This document shows positions 8,787 to 16,685 of a stretch of 64,000 nt of DNA, piece by piece (position 1 is the first letter of the stretch; every line of letters begins with the position of its first letter). This DNA is from Gordonia sp. PDNC005 (GTDB lineage Bacteria > Actinomycetota > Actinomycetes > Mycobacteriales > Mycobacteriaceae). The translations under genes were made by a program, and so were the position numbers. The notes beneath the pieces are model-generated. The model did not search any database. It was not told the origin of the DNA and worked only from the letters and a program-made list of their open reading frames with translations. The stretch covers positions 2,046,001-2,110,000 of the forward strand of contig NZ_CP070351.1 in the NCBI RefSeq assembly GCF_016919385.1, given 5' to 3'.

Positions 8787-9788
8787 TCACGACGTCGACA
8801 AGCCGAGGAACCGTTCGGCGTTCCCCCTCAGGATGAGATCGCGGGTCGCGGGCTCCAGGAATTCACTCTTGACGACCACTTCGCCGACCGGCCGCTCCCC
8901 CAACGGGTACGGATAGTCACTGCCGACCATGACGCGTTCAGATCCGATCGTGTCGACAAGCAGTCGCAGGGCGCGGTCGTCGAACACCACCGAGTCGACG
9001 TAGAACCGTCCGAGGTAGTGCGACGGCGGGAACTCCGAGGTTCCGATGACGTCGTTCCGACGGTGCCACGCGTTCTCCATGCGGCCGAGCCAGAACGCGA
9101 AGGATCCACCACCGTGGGCGAACCCGATCTTGAGCCGGTCGTCGACCCGATCGAAGACGCCACCGAGGATCATCGCAAGGATCGAGAGATGTGATTCGGC
9201 CGGCATTCCGACAAGCCACTTGGCCATCCACCGATCGAGCCTCGGCGATCCGGTCATGTCCCACGGATGGACGAACACCGGCACGTCGCGGGATGCGCAG
9301 TGCTGCAGGAACTCGACGACGCCCGCGTCGTCGAGGTCGCGGTCGCCGACGTGATTGCCGATCTCGACACCGCGGTGACCGTTGTCCAGGCACCGGTCGA
9401 GTTCCTTGCAGGCGAGTTCGGGATCCTGCAGAGGGACCTGACAGAACGGGATCATCCGGTCCCCCGCCGGCCCGGTGATGTCCAGGGCGAGATCGTTGAA
9501 GATCGTCGCGATCTTCGCGGCCTGCTCTCCGGTGCGCGCGTAGTTGAAGAACACAGGCGTAGGTGAGACGACTTGTGTCTGCACGCCGTCGGCATCCATG
9601 TCGGCGAGGCGGACCTCGGGATCCCAGGCGTCTGACTGAATGCGACGGAACTCGACGCCGCCGGTCATCATCATCGCTTCACGTTCGGACTCCACACGCA
9701 ACCACGGCGCGTCCGGGCCCGCGACGTCGCTGACGTCGGGCCAGCCGTGCGGAACGTAGTGGGTGTGGACGTCGATGGTCCCCGCCAT
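8787..9788 (-). CDS. 2-amino-3-carboxymuconate-6-semialdehyde decarboxylase (ACMSD)
   Basis: This amidohydrolase-superfamily enzyme removes CO2 from the ring-cleavage product ACMS to give 2-aminomuconate semialdehyde, preventing its spontaneous closure to quinolinate. Residues 6-10 form the DVHTH metal motif (H8, H10). Further metal and catalytic residues appear in VFVHPWDM, in the HGGGS segment and in MVGSDYPYPLG. At 333 residues it matches the family. The gene begins just before the stop of the dioxygenase gene (the two almost touch at 9788/9790), so the product is made alongside the enzyme that feeds it. It is equivalent to NbaD. Confidence 0.95.
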   Translation of the reverse strand: MAGTIDVHTHYVPHGWPDVSDVAGPDAPWLRVESEREAMMMTGGVEFRRIQSDAWDPEVRLADMDADGVQTQVVSPTPVFFNYARTGEQAAKIATIFNDLALDITGPAGDRMIPFCQVPLQDPELACKELDRCLDNGHRGVEIGNHVGDRDLDDAGVVEFLQHCASRDVPVFVHPWDMTGSPRLDRWMAKWLVGMPAESHLSILAMILGGVFDRVDDRLKIGFAHGGGSFAFWLGRMENAWHRRNDVIGTSEFPPSHYLGRFYVDSVVFDDRALRLLVDTIGSERVMVGSDYPYPLGERPVGEVVVKSEFLEPATRDLILRGNAERFLGLSTS

Positions 9789-9789
9789 C

Positions 9790-10311
9790 TCAGCCCTTTC
9801 CCGGATGGAGGGCGCCGCACCGACCGCATGTCCGTGCGTCGATGTCCTCGTGGAATGCAGCGAACACCGGGGGCATGTCCTTCACGAGATCCCGCACCTG
9901 CAGGCGGACCTCGTGAACCAGCGCGTCACACTCCAGGCAGTACCAGCGGAAGTTCTCAAGAGTGCCCTCGTGCCGCACCCGCTCGATGACGACGCCGATC
10001 GACTCCGGGTCTGGTCGCTGCGGAGAGTGAGCGATGTTCGCAGGCATCAGCCACGTCTCACCCTCGCGGATGTCGACACGTACGGGTCCGTCGTCGGTCA
10101 TCAGGTTGACGTGCATGTCGCCCTTCACCTGGTAGAACCATTCCTCGTACGGTTCGAAGTGGTAGTCGTGGCGCTCGTTGGGCCCGCCGACCACCTGGAC
10201 GATGAAGTCGTCTCCCAACGCCATCATCTGGTTGTTCACCGGCGGCTTGAGCAAGTGCTGGTTGTCGCGGATCCAGCCGTGGAAGTTGATGACCGGAGGA
10301 ATGCTCGTCAT
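9790..10311 (-). CDS. 3-hydroxyanthranilate 3,4-dioxygenase
   Basis: The enzyme opens the ring of 3-hydroxyanthranilate with O2 and Fe(II). From ATG 10311 the 173-residue protein matches the canonical numbering exactly: R47, iron ligands H51, E57 and H95, then R99 and E110 for substrate. The bacterial rubredoxin-like second iron site is complete at C125, C128, C162 and C165. An upstream in-frame ATG (10347) would add 12 residues with no support. The gene lies between the RidA gene (stop 10344) and the ACMSD gene. It is equivalent to NbaC. Confidence 0.97.
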   Translation of the reverse strand: MTSIPPVINFHGWIRDNQHLLKPPVNNQMMALGDDFIVQVVGGPNERHDYHFEPYEEWFYQVKGDMHVNLMTDDGPVRVDIREGETWLMPANIAHSPQRPDPESIGVVIERVRHEGTLENFRWYCLECDALVHEVRLQVRDLVKDMPPVFAAFHEDIDARTCGRCGALHPGKG

Positions 10312-10343
10312 GTCTGGGTCTCCTGTTAGTGAATGGTGGCCGG

Positions 10344-10778
10344 TCACGACCGGGTTGGGCGGTGCGCGATCGCTTGAATCTCGATGAGAAGGTGCGGGTG
10401 CGGCAACTGGTGGACGGCGACGGTCGTCCGCGTGGGGCCGTTCTCGTCGAAGTACTCGCCGTACACCCGGTTGTAGACACCGAAGTCGTTCATAGACACG
10501 AGATACGTGGTGAGTTGGCAGACGTCCTCGAGACCCGCCCCGACCTCGCCGAGGATGTCTCGGATGTTCTCGATGACGGCTCGCGTCTGCTCCTCGATGC
10601 TGAGGTCGGTGGTCCCCATCTCGTCGACTTGCACACCGACGAACGTGTTGTCCGCACGCCGCGAACTGGTTCCGGACACGAAGATGAGATCGCCCACGAC
10701 TTTCACGTGCGGGAATCGTCCACGGGGCTTGGCGCGGCCGGCGAGGACTCCCCCGGTCGATGCAGTCGTGTCGCTCAT
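10344..10778 (-). CDS. RidA-family protein, probable 2-aminomuconate deaminase
   Basis: This 144-residue protein belongs to the YjgF/YER057c/UK114 fold. Recognisable features are [15 protein letters not shown], the [15 protein letters not shown] helix and the C-terminal [10 protein letters not shown] strand. In 2-nitrobenzoate and 2-aminophenol pathways a protein of this family (NbaF, AmnD) hydrolyses 2-aminomuconate to 4-oxalocrotonate and ammonia. Position between the decarboxylase and the dioxygenase genes supports that role here. Its ATG overlaps the stop of the decarboxylase gene (10775-10778). The family has other imine-deaminase functions, so the substrate rests on context. Confidence 0.88.
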   Translation of the reverse strand: MSDTTASTGGVLAGRAKPRGRFPHVKVVGDLIFVSGTSSRRADNTFVGVQVDEMGTTDLSIEEQTRAVIENIRDILGEVGAGLEDVCQLTTYLVSMNDFGVYNRVYGEYFDENGPTRTTVAVHQLPHPHLLIEIQAIAHRPTRS

Positions 10779-11563
10779 GCCGTCACCTCCGACGCGTGTG
10801 CGGTGAACCCGACCGAGCCGACACCGTCGACCACACATGACACGGACGTCGCAGTGAGTGCAGTGGCCGCCGTCGCGGCTCCGGCAAGCACGATCTGACC
10901 GGCCCGCAGCGGGATACGGTGACGGCGGCACATGTCGAGCAAAGCGGTCAGCGCGTTCGCCGGATCGTCGAGAATGGCCGCCGTCGAGCCGGATGTCACC
11001 TCGTCGCCGACCGTCATTGTCACGGCGCAGTCTGCGGCTTCGCGCAGCGGCACCCACTCTCCGAGGGCGAATCCCGATGCCGACGTGTTGTCGGCGACGA
11101 CGTCCGCGTAGGTGAAGACGAAGTCGAGATACCTGGAATCGATCACCTCGACGGCCGCGGCGATGGCGTCGACGTGCTCGAGCATGTCGACGTCTGGATC
11201 GTCGAGGTCCACGTCGCAGGAGATCCGGTAGGCGACTTCCGGTTCGACCTTGGGATGGATGAACCGTCCGAGGTCGACTACTCCGCCGTCGGTGATCTTC
11301 ATGGCGTCCGTGAGGCGTCCGACGATGACGTCGGAGACTCCCATCTGGGCCATCTTGGCTTTGCTCGTGAAGCCGAGTTTGACGCCGATCACCTTCTCGC
11401 CGCGCGCTTCTCGCCGCGCGATCAACTCGTCTTGCACGCGGTATGCGAGAGCGACGTCGAAGTCCGGCGACAGCTCACGATCGGCTTCGATGCTGGTCGT
11501 CTCGATCCGACGGGTCTGTGCATCGTCGAGCCGCTCTGCGAGTGCGGCCACCTGATCGTTCAT
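10775..11563 (-). CDS. 4-oxalocrotonate decarboxylase (2-oxo-3-hexenedioate decarboxylase)
   Basis: This enzyme decarboxylates 4-oxalocrotonate to 2-oxopent-4-enoate, feeding the hydratase encoded at 5529-6344. It belongs to the same hydratase/decarboxylase superfamily. The signature [17 protein letters not shown] and GRLTDAM is that of the DmpH/NbaG decarboxylases rather than the hydratases. The stretches [10 protein letters not shown] and [11 protein letters not shown] carry metal and active-site residues. ATG 11563 gives 262 residues. The gene is second in the operon after the semialdehyde dehydrogenase and overlaps the RidA start. Confidence 0.9.
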   Translation of the reverse strand: MNDQVAALAERLDDAQTRRIETTSIEADRELSPDFDVALAYRVQDELIARREARGEKVIGVKLGFTSKAKMAQMGVSDVIVGRLTDAMKITDGGVVDLGRFIHPKVEPEVAYRISCDVDLDDPDVDMLEHVDAIAAAVEVIDSRYLDFVFTYADVVADNTSASGFALGEWVPLREAADCAVTMTVGDEVTSGSTAAILDDPANALTALLDMCRRHRIPLRAGQIVLAGAATAATALTATSVSCVVDGVGSVGFTAHASEVTA

Positions 11564-11592
11564 TCGGGTCTCCTGGTTGATGGTCGTGGTGC

Positions 11593-13068
11593 TCACAGGC
11601 GCACGCACACGTTGGTCGGTTCGGTGTAGAAGTGGAGCGACGATTCGCCGCCTTCGCGCCCGATCCCGGATAGGCCGACACCACCGAACGGCGACCGCAG
11701 GTCGCGCAGGTACCAGGTGTTGACCCACGACAGTCCGACGTTCATCCGGCCTGCGACGCGGTGTCCGCGCCGCAGGTCGTTCGTCCACACTGCGGACGCG
11801 AGTCCGTACTCGGTGTCGTTCGCGAGAGCGACCGCCTCGTCCTCGGTGTCGAAGGGAACAAGCCCCGCGACGGGACCGAAGATCTCTTCGCGCATCGTCC
11901 GGTCGGTGTTGGTCAGGCCGGTCCAGAGAGTCGGCTGCATCCAGAACCCACCGTCGAGTTCCGTTCCGAGCGTCGGCGCTCCGCCGCCGACCAATACGTC
12001 CGCCCCCTCCTCGACCGCCAGGTCGAGGCAGGCTTGCACCTTGTCTCGGTGCTTCGCCGAGATCAGTGGGCCGGTCGTGGTTTCAGGGTCGGTCGGTACC
12101 CCGAGAGTCAGCGCGTTCGCTGCGTCTACCAGACCCGCGACGACATCGTCGAACACGTTGCGCTGGATGTAGACGCGCTCAGTACAGAGGCACACCTGTC
12201 CGGTGTTGGTGAATATCGACCGGCTCAGACCGTTCACCGCTTCGCCGACGTCGACGTCGTCGAAGACGATCGCCGCGTTCTTTCCGCCGAGTTCCAGCGA
12301 CACAGGCCGAACCCGTGGCGCCACGGTCTTCATGACGTGCGATCCGGTCGCCGACGAGCCGGTGAAGGTGACGCCGTCGATCTTCGGGTGCGACGTCAGG
12401 AACTCGCCCGCAGAGCCGGCGCCGAACCCGTGGACCACGTTGTACGCACCTCGCGGCAGGCCGGCCTGTTCGAGGACTTCGGCGAGCAACGACGCGCTGC
12501 CCGGCGTGTCCTCACTCGGTTTCACCACTACCGCATTGCCGCACGCCAATGCGGGTGCGACCTTCCACGTCAGCAGGAGAAGCGGCAGGTTCCACGGCAC
12601 GATCACGGCCACCACACCGAGCGGCTTCCGCACCGTGTAGTTGAGAGCCCGTCCCCCGTCCGCGGTTTCCGTGGTGAACGACTGCTCGCCCGCTGCGGCA
12701 ACCATGTCGGCGAACGCACGGAAGTTCGCGGGTGCACGTGCGACGTCGAGCGACCGCGCCTGAGTGATCGGCTTACCGGTGTCGGCGAGTTCGGCCGCGA
12801 TGAACTCGTCAAACCGTTCCTCGATCAAGTCGGCTGCGCGGCGCAAGATCCCGACCCGGTCGGCGACGGGCCGATCGGCCCACCCGTCGTCAAGGGCGCG
12901 CCGAGCCGAGATCACCGCGCGATCGACCAGTTCACGGTCGGCTTCGTGAACGCGTGCATACACCCGTCCGGTTGAGGGATCCACTGCGTCGAAGGTCTGC
13001 CCCTGTCCGGGGTCGGTGAAGGAACCGTCCACGTAATTGCGGATCCACTGTGAGGTGCCATCGGTCAT
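11593..13068 (-). CDS. 2-aminomuconate 6-semialdehyde dehydrogenase
   Basis: This NAD+-dependent aldehyde dehydrogenase has 491 residues. The conserved glutamate region LELGGKNAAIVFDDV is near residue 255-270, and the catalytic cysteine is in NTGQVCLCTERVYI near residue 290. The N-terminal NYVDGSF is typical of the hydroxymuconic/aminomuconic semialdehyde group. It oxidises the ACMSD product to 2-aminomuconate, the RidA protein substrate. It is the first gene of the leftward operon, with its promoter in the 13069-13243 region. It is equivalent to NbaE or AmnC. Substrate choice between hydroxy- and aminomuconate semialdehyde is decided by the neighbours. Confidence 0.93.
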   Translation of the reverse strand: MTDGTSQWIRNYVDGSFTDPGQGQTFDAVDPSTGRVYARVHEADRELVDRAVISARRALDDGWADRPVADRVGILRRAADLIEERFDEFIAAELADTGKPITQARSLDVARAPANFRAFADMVAAAGEQSFTTETADGGRALNYTVRKPLGVVAVIVPWNLPLLLLTWKVAPALACGNAVVVKPSEDTPGSASLLAEVLEQAGLPRGAYNVVHGFGAGSAGEFLTSHPKIDGVTFTGSSATGSHVMKTVAPRVRPVSLELGGKNAAIVFDDVDVGEAVNGLSRSIFTNTGQVCLCTERVYIQRNVFDDVVAGLVDAANALTLGVPTDPETTTGPLISAKHRDKVQACLDLAVEEGADVLVGGGAPTLGTELDGGFWMQPTLWTGLTNTDRTMREEIFGPVAGLVPFDTEDEAVALANDTEYGLASAVWTNDLRRGHRVAGRMNVGLSWVNTWYLRDLRSPFGGVGLSGIGREGGESSLHFYTEPTNVCVRL

Positions 13069-13123
13069 GCACCTACTGTGATCCATGTCGCCATGCTGAA
13101 CAAATGCCTAATCACGTGAACGT

Positions 13124-13167
13124 CATACCCTTTTACGCATACCTCGGCATACCAGGGTGGGCATACC
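13124..13167. promoter_or_regulatory. Four CATACC direct repeats, spaced 14-10-14
   Basis: CATACC begins at 13124, 13138, 13148 and 13162, all on the plus strand, giving centre distances of 14, 10 and 14 bases. The repeats lie in the divergent region between the dehydrogenase operon and the formamidase-lysR genes. Such helically phased short repeats suggest a multi-site operator. The LysR protein encoded at 14115 is the obvious candidate binder, though LysR sites are more often inverted (T-N11-A). Confidence 0.55.
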
Positions 13168-13243
13168 CACAAGGCCGATTGGCATTGGACAGGAATAGCC
13201 GAAGTGACGGAACCTGGCGGACGTCACCAGAGAGGACACAGTT

Positions 13244-14110
13244 GTGCCGAACCAGACCGCTGACGCCTACAACGCGCAGGCCACCGTCACCCCGGACCGC
13301 TTCCGACACGTCATGGCCGAGTACCTTGCACAGTCCGCGCACGCCACGGCTGATCTTTCCGGACACGCCGGCGTGGTGTACGACGGGCGCAGCGGTCAGC
13401 GGCTCGACGTGTGGGGTGTCGGAGAGACTCCACGCCCGACGTTCTTCGTCGTGCACGGCGGATACTGGCGGGCGCTCTCCCGTCAGCACACAGCGTTCAT
13501 GGCCGCGGTCCTCGCCGACCGCGGGATCGCCACCGTTTCAATCGATTACGGCCTGGCTCCGGCCACCACGCTGCCTGAGATCGTGCGGCAGGTTCGCGCG
13601 GCATACGCGTTCGTCCGCCTTCGAGGTCATGATCTCGGCATCAACACCGAGCGAGTGGTCGTCGGCGGGAGCTCGGCTGGCGCCCACCTCGCCGCGATGA
13701 CGATGGTCGGCGGGCAGTGGACACACGACATCGGCCTCGGGGGCCGAGCCGCCACTGAAGGACTACTGATCAGCGGACTCTACGATCTCCGCCCGCTCGT
13801 GGACGCGCCGGCGAACGCATGGCTGAACCTAACTGAGGGCATGGCTTCGGAGGTGAGCCCCCTGCTCGCACCGCCGCCCCGCGGCGACTCGACCGTGGTC
13901 ATCGCCCGTGCTGCGAATGAAGCCCGCGGATTCTCCACCCAAAGCGACGAACTCCACACTCGATGGTCCCCGTTCCTGACGTGCCGGTCGATGACCATCC
14001 CCGACCGCGATCACTTCGACGTGTTCCTCGACCTCGCGGAGCCGAGCAGTTCCCTGTCCGCCTCACTCGCAATCCTCATCGAGTCCACCCGCGGTCGAAC
14101 CGGGAGCTGA
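13244..14110 (+). CDS. Alpha/beta hydrolase, kynurenine formamidase-like
   Basis: The protein has 288 residues. HGGYW near residue 70 forms the oxyanion region, GGSSAGAHLAA near 140-150 holds the nucleophilic serine, and IPDRDHFDV near 255 holds the histidine. HGGYW and GxSAGAHL are hallmarks of the arylformamidase (AFMID/KynB-like) group. Start GTG 13244 has an AGAGGA ribosome binding site 7-8 bases upstream. It is divergent from the 3-hydroxyanthranilate operon and ends 4 bp before lysR. N-formylkynurenine hydrolysis would fit the pathway, but no tryptophan dioxygenase or kynureninase gene is in the window, so the substrate is uncertain. Confidence 0.8.
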   Translation: MPNQTADAYNAQATVTPDRFRHVMAEYLAQSAHATADLSGHAGVVYDGRSGQRLDVWGVGETPRPTFFVVHGGYWRALSRQHTAFMAAVLADRGIATVSIDYGLAPATTLPEIVRQVRAAYAFVRLRGHDLGINTERVVVGGSSAGAHLAAMTMVGGQWTHDIGLGGRAATEGLLISGLYDLRPLVDAPANAWLNLTEGMASEVSPLLAPPPRGDSTVVIARAANEARGFSTQSDELHTRWSPFLTCRSMTIPDRDHFDVFLDLAEPSSSLSASLAILIESTRGRTGS

Positions 14111-14114
14111 TCAG

Positions 14115-15059
14115 ATGGACGTCCCAAAACTTCTCGACGGCCGGCTCAAGATCCGCCACCTCGTGTTGATCGACGCGCTGAGTCGGCAACAAAGCGTTGT
14201 CGGAGCGGCCGCCGAACTCCACATCACCCAGCCCGTCGCCACCCGAAGTCTGCGCGATGTCGAAGCGCTACTCGGCGTGGAGCTCTTCAAGCGTGGGCCG
14301 CGCGGCGTGACGCCGACGATCTTCGGGATCGCCTTCACCGAGCACGCACGAGCCGTCCTCGCACAGTTGAACCAAGCGGGTCGACACGTTGTGGAGTTGG
14401 CTGACGCGGATCGCGGGACCGTGTCCGTCGGAACTCACCTCGCCGGTTCCAATGTCCTGCTGCCACAGGCGATCGCCGATCTCAAAGCGGACCGTCCCCT
14501 TCTCACGGTCATCGTTCGGGAGGGGTCCCCGGAAGCTCTGTCGAGTGAGCTCGAGGCCGGCCGGATCGACATGATCGTCGGCAGGCTCACCGCGCCGAGC
14601 ACATCGACACTCACCCGGATCCCGCTCTACGAAGAGAACGTCGAAGTGTTCGCGGGCATAGGGCATCCGCTCGCCGACGCCGATCGACTGTCGCTCGCCG
14701 ATCTGTCCGATCTCCCGTGGATCCTCCCCGGCACCGAGACCGCACTCCGACATGAACTCGAGGAGGCGTTCGCACGGACAGGCGCACCCCTGCCCGAGGA
14801 CCGTGTCGAAGCGACCAGCTTCCTGACAGTGAGGGAGTTGTTGCGACGCACCAGGACGATCGCAGTCCTCCCCAGTCTCATCGGCCGGGCCGACTCGCAC
14901 CTCGTCCGACTCCCGGCGGATCTGCCGAACGTGAGTCACAGCGTCGGGCTCACCGTCGTCGCGCATCGACCGCTCAGCCCCGCGGGCCGGGCCCTCGTCG
15001 ACAGCCTCCGCCATGTAGCCGAACAGCGTCTCTCGGGGGACGGCGAAGCCGAGGTCTGA
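14115..15059 (+). CDS. LysR-family transcriptional regulator
   Basis: This is a 314-residue LysR-type activator. The winged helix-turn-helix occupies about residues 15-75, with AAAELHITQPVATRSLRDVE as the core. The periplasmic-binding-protein-like effector domain follows (about 100-300). It resembles the GbpR/CatR-type branch used for aromatic and sugar-acid catabolism. It lies directly behind the formamidase-like gene, so the two are probably co-transcribed. It is the likely regulator of the divergent ring-cleavage operon through the CATACC repeats at 13124-13167. The effector is unknown. Confidence 0.92.
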   Translation: MDVPKLLDGRLKIRHLVLIDALSRQQSVVGAAAELHITQPVATRSLRDVEALLGVELFKRGPRGVTPTIFGIAFTEHARAVLAQLNQAGRHVVELADADRGTVSVGTHLAGSNVLLPQAIADLKADRPLLTVIVREGSPEALSSELEAGRIDMIVGRLTAPSTSTLTRIPLYEENVEVFAGIGHPLADADRLSLADLSDLPWILPGTETALRHELEEAFARTGAPLPEDRVEATSFLTVRELLRRTRTIAVLPSLIGRADSHLVRLPADLPNVSHSVGLTVVAHRPLSPAGRALVDSLRHVAEQRLSGDGEAEV

Positions 15060-15075
15060 CCCCCGTCCGAGTCGG

Positions 15076-15092
15076 TTGTGCCGCGAGCACAA
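15076..15092. promoter_or_regulatory. Inverted repeat TTGTGC-N5-GCACAA
   Basis: A perfect 6-bp inverted repeat with a 5-bp spacer lies 17 bp after the lysR stop and 93 bp before the acyl-CoA synthetase start. It could be an operator for the 15-22 kb operon, whose own PucR-type regulator is encoded within it, or a small terminator hairpin. The sequence does not decide between these. Confidence 0.35.
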
Positions 15093-15184
15093 ACGCGCCC
15101 GAAAAGTCTGGCCTCGCAGGCCGTATCAAGTCACATCGCCCATCAATAGTGTCAGTGGTCACAGCAATGAAAGGACTTGCTCAC

Positions 15185-16654
15185 GTGACCACCAACGGAT
15201 ACTTCGCATGGAACCTCGCCGACCGCGGCGACCGCGCCTGCGTCCGGGACGACCACACCGCGTTGTCATACCGGCAGTTCGCCGACCGCGTGGATGCCGC
15301 GGCACAGCATCTCGAGAATCTCGGCATCGCGCGGGGAGATGTGGTCGGAACGTTCCTCCACAATCGGGTCGACCTCGTGATCGCGCTCATGGCCGCGTGG
15401 CGACTCGGTGCGACGGCGACTCCCGTGAACCCGAACTTCACTGCAGCCGAAGCCGACTACCAGCTCGACGACGCCGCCGTTCGTGTGGTCGTCGGACGCA
15501 CCCCGGGTGGCCCGGTGGCAGGACGGACCGAGCTTCATCCGGACGAGCTCAACACAGTCCCCGATCCGACGTGGATCGCGCCCGCCGAACCTGCGCCTAC
15601 TGACGTCGCGCTGATCATCTACACGTCGGGGTCCACCGGGTCGCCCAAAGGCGTCGAGCAGACCCACGCGAACGCGTTGTACATGGCCACGGCCATCGCC
15701 GGACACCTCAGCCTCGACGCCGACGACCACGCCCTGCTCATCCTCCCGTTGTTCCACTCGAACGCCCTGTACGCCAGCTTCCTGCCGATGATGTTGGTCG
15801 GCGGGCAACTCAGCATCACCGGATCGTTCTCGGTCCGCCGCTTCTTCACCGACGTCGCGACCCTGCGCCCCACCTACTTCTCCGCGGTGCCGACCATCTA
15901 TGCCCTGCTGACGTCGTCGCCGGACATCAACGACGCCGACGTCAGCAGTCTCCACTTCGCGATCTGCGGCGCGGCCCCGATCTCGAAGGAACTGCTCGAC
16001 GCCTCCGAGTCGAAACTCGGCGTCACCATCGTCGAGGGGTACGGGCTCACCGAGAGCACGTGCGTGGCGACCTGCAATCCCCGTTTCGGCGTGCGCAAGC
16101 TCGGGACGGTCGGAGTCGCCCTGCCCGGTCAGAAGGTCGAGGTCGTCGACTCCGACGGCAAGGCACGGCCGACCGGCGAACGCGGCGAAGTCGTGATCTC
16201 CGGTCCCAACGTGATGCGGGGCTACCTGGAGCGGCCCGAGGCCACAGCCGCCGCGGTCGTGAACGGGCGTCTGCACACCGGCGACATCGGCGTGCTCGAC
16301 GCCGACGGCTACCTGTCCATCGTCGACCGCATCAAGGACATGATCATCCGCGGCGGCGAGAACGTGTACCCGAAGGAGATCGAAGCGGCCATCGCCACCC
16401 ACCCGAGCGTGCTCGAAAGCGCCGTGGTCGGAGCGCCGGACCCAGTCCTCGGCGAAGTCCCCGTCGCCTTCGTCGTCACGTACCCGAACGCCCCGCTCGA
16501 CAGCGACGAGCTTGCCGAGCATCTACGCGCCGTCCTCACGAAGGCCAAGCGCCCCACCGAGATCCACATCGTCGACGCGCTCCCCCGGAATCCGGTGGGC
16601 AAGGTCGACAAACCGTCGCTCCGGCAGCAGACCCGCACCGCCGTCGACGCCTGA
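15185..16654 (+). CDS. AMP-forming acyl-CoA synthetase
   Basis: This ANL-superfamily ligase activates a carboxylic acid to its CoA thioester through an acyl-adenylate. The P-loop motif YTSGSTGSPKG is near residues 146-156. The adenylate-binding YGLTEST, the hinge region VDRIKDMIIRGGENVYPKEIE and the C-terminal catalytic lysine in NPVGKVDKPSLR are all present. GTG 15185 is chosen because AAAGGA lies 9 bases upstream; an earlier in-frame start (15149) would add 12 residues. The length is 489 residues. It heads a plus-strand run with the DUF3556, oxidoreductase, PucR and SDR genes. The acid substrate cannot be read from sequence. Confidence 0.92.
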   Translation: MTTNGYFAWNLADRGDRACVRDDHTALSYRQFADRVDAAAQHLENLGIARGDVVGTFLHNRVDLVIALMAAWRLGATATPVNPNFTAAEADYQLDDAAVRVVVGRTPGGPVAGRTELHPDELNTVPDPTWIAPAEPAPTDVALIIYTSGSTGSPKGVEQTHANALYMATAIAGHLSLDADDHALLILPLFHSNALYASFLPMMLVGGQLSITGSFSVRRFFTDVATLRPTYFSAVPTIYALLTSSPDINDADVSSLHFAICGAAPISKELLDASESKLGVTIVEGYGLTESTCVATCNPRFGVRKLGTVGVALPGQKVEVVDSDGKARPTGERGEVVISGPNVMRGYLERPEATAAAVVNGRLHTGDIGVLDADGYLSIVDRIKDMIIRGGENVYPKEIEAAIATHPSVLESAVVGAPDPVLGEVPVAFVVTYPNAPLDSDELAEHLRAVLTKAKRPTEIHIVDALPRNPVGKVDKPSLRQQTRTAVDA

Positions 16655-16685
16655 CACCACCCACCCACTGAGATCGGACAGCACC

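Noticed and set aside
13124..13167. CATACC repeats as a mobile-element end or CRISPR leader
   Set aside because: The units are 6 bp and no transposase, spacer or cas gene is nearby; an operator is more likely.
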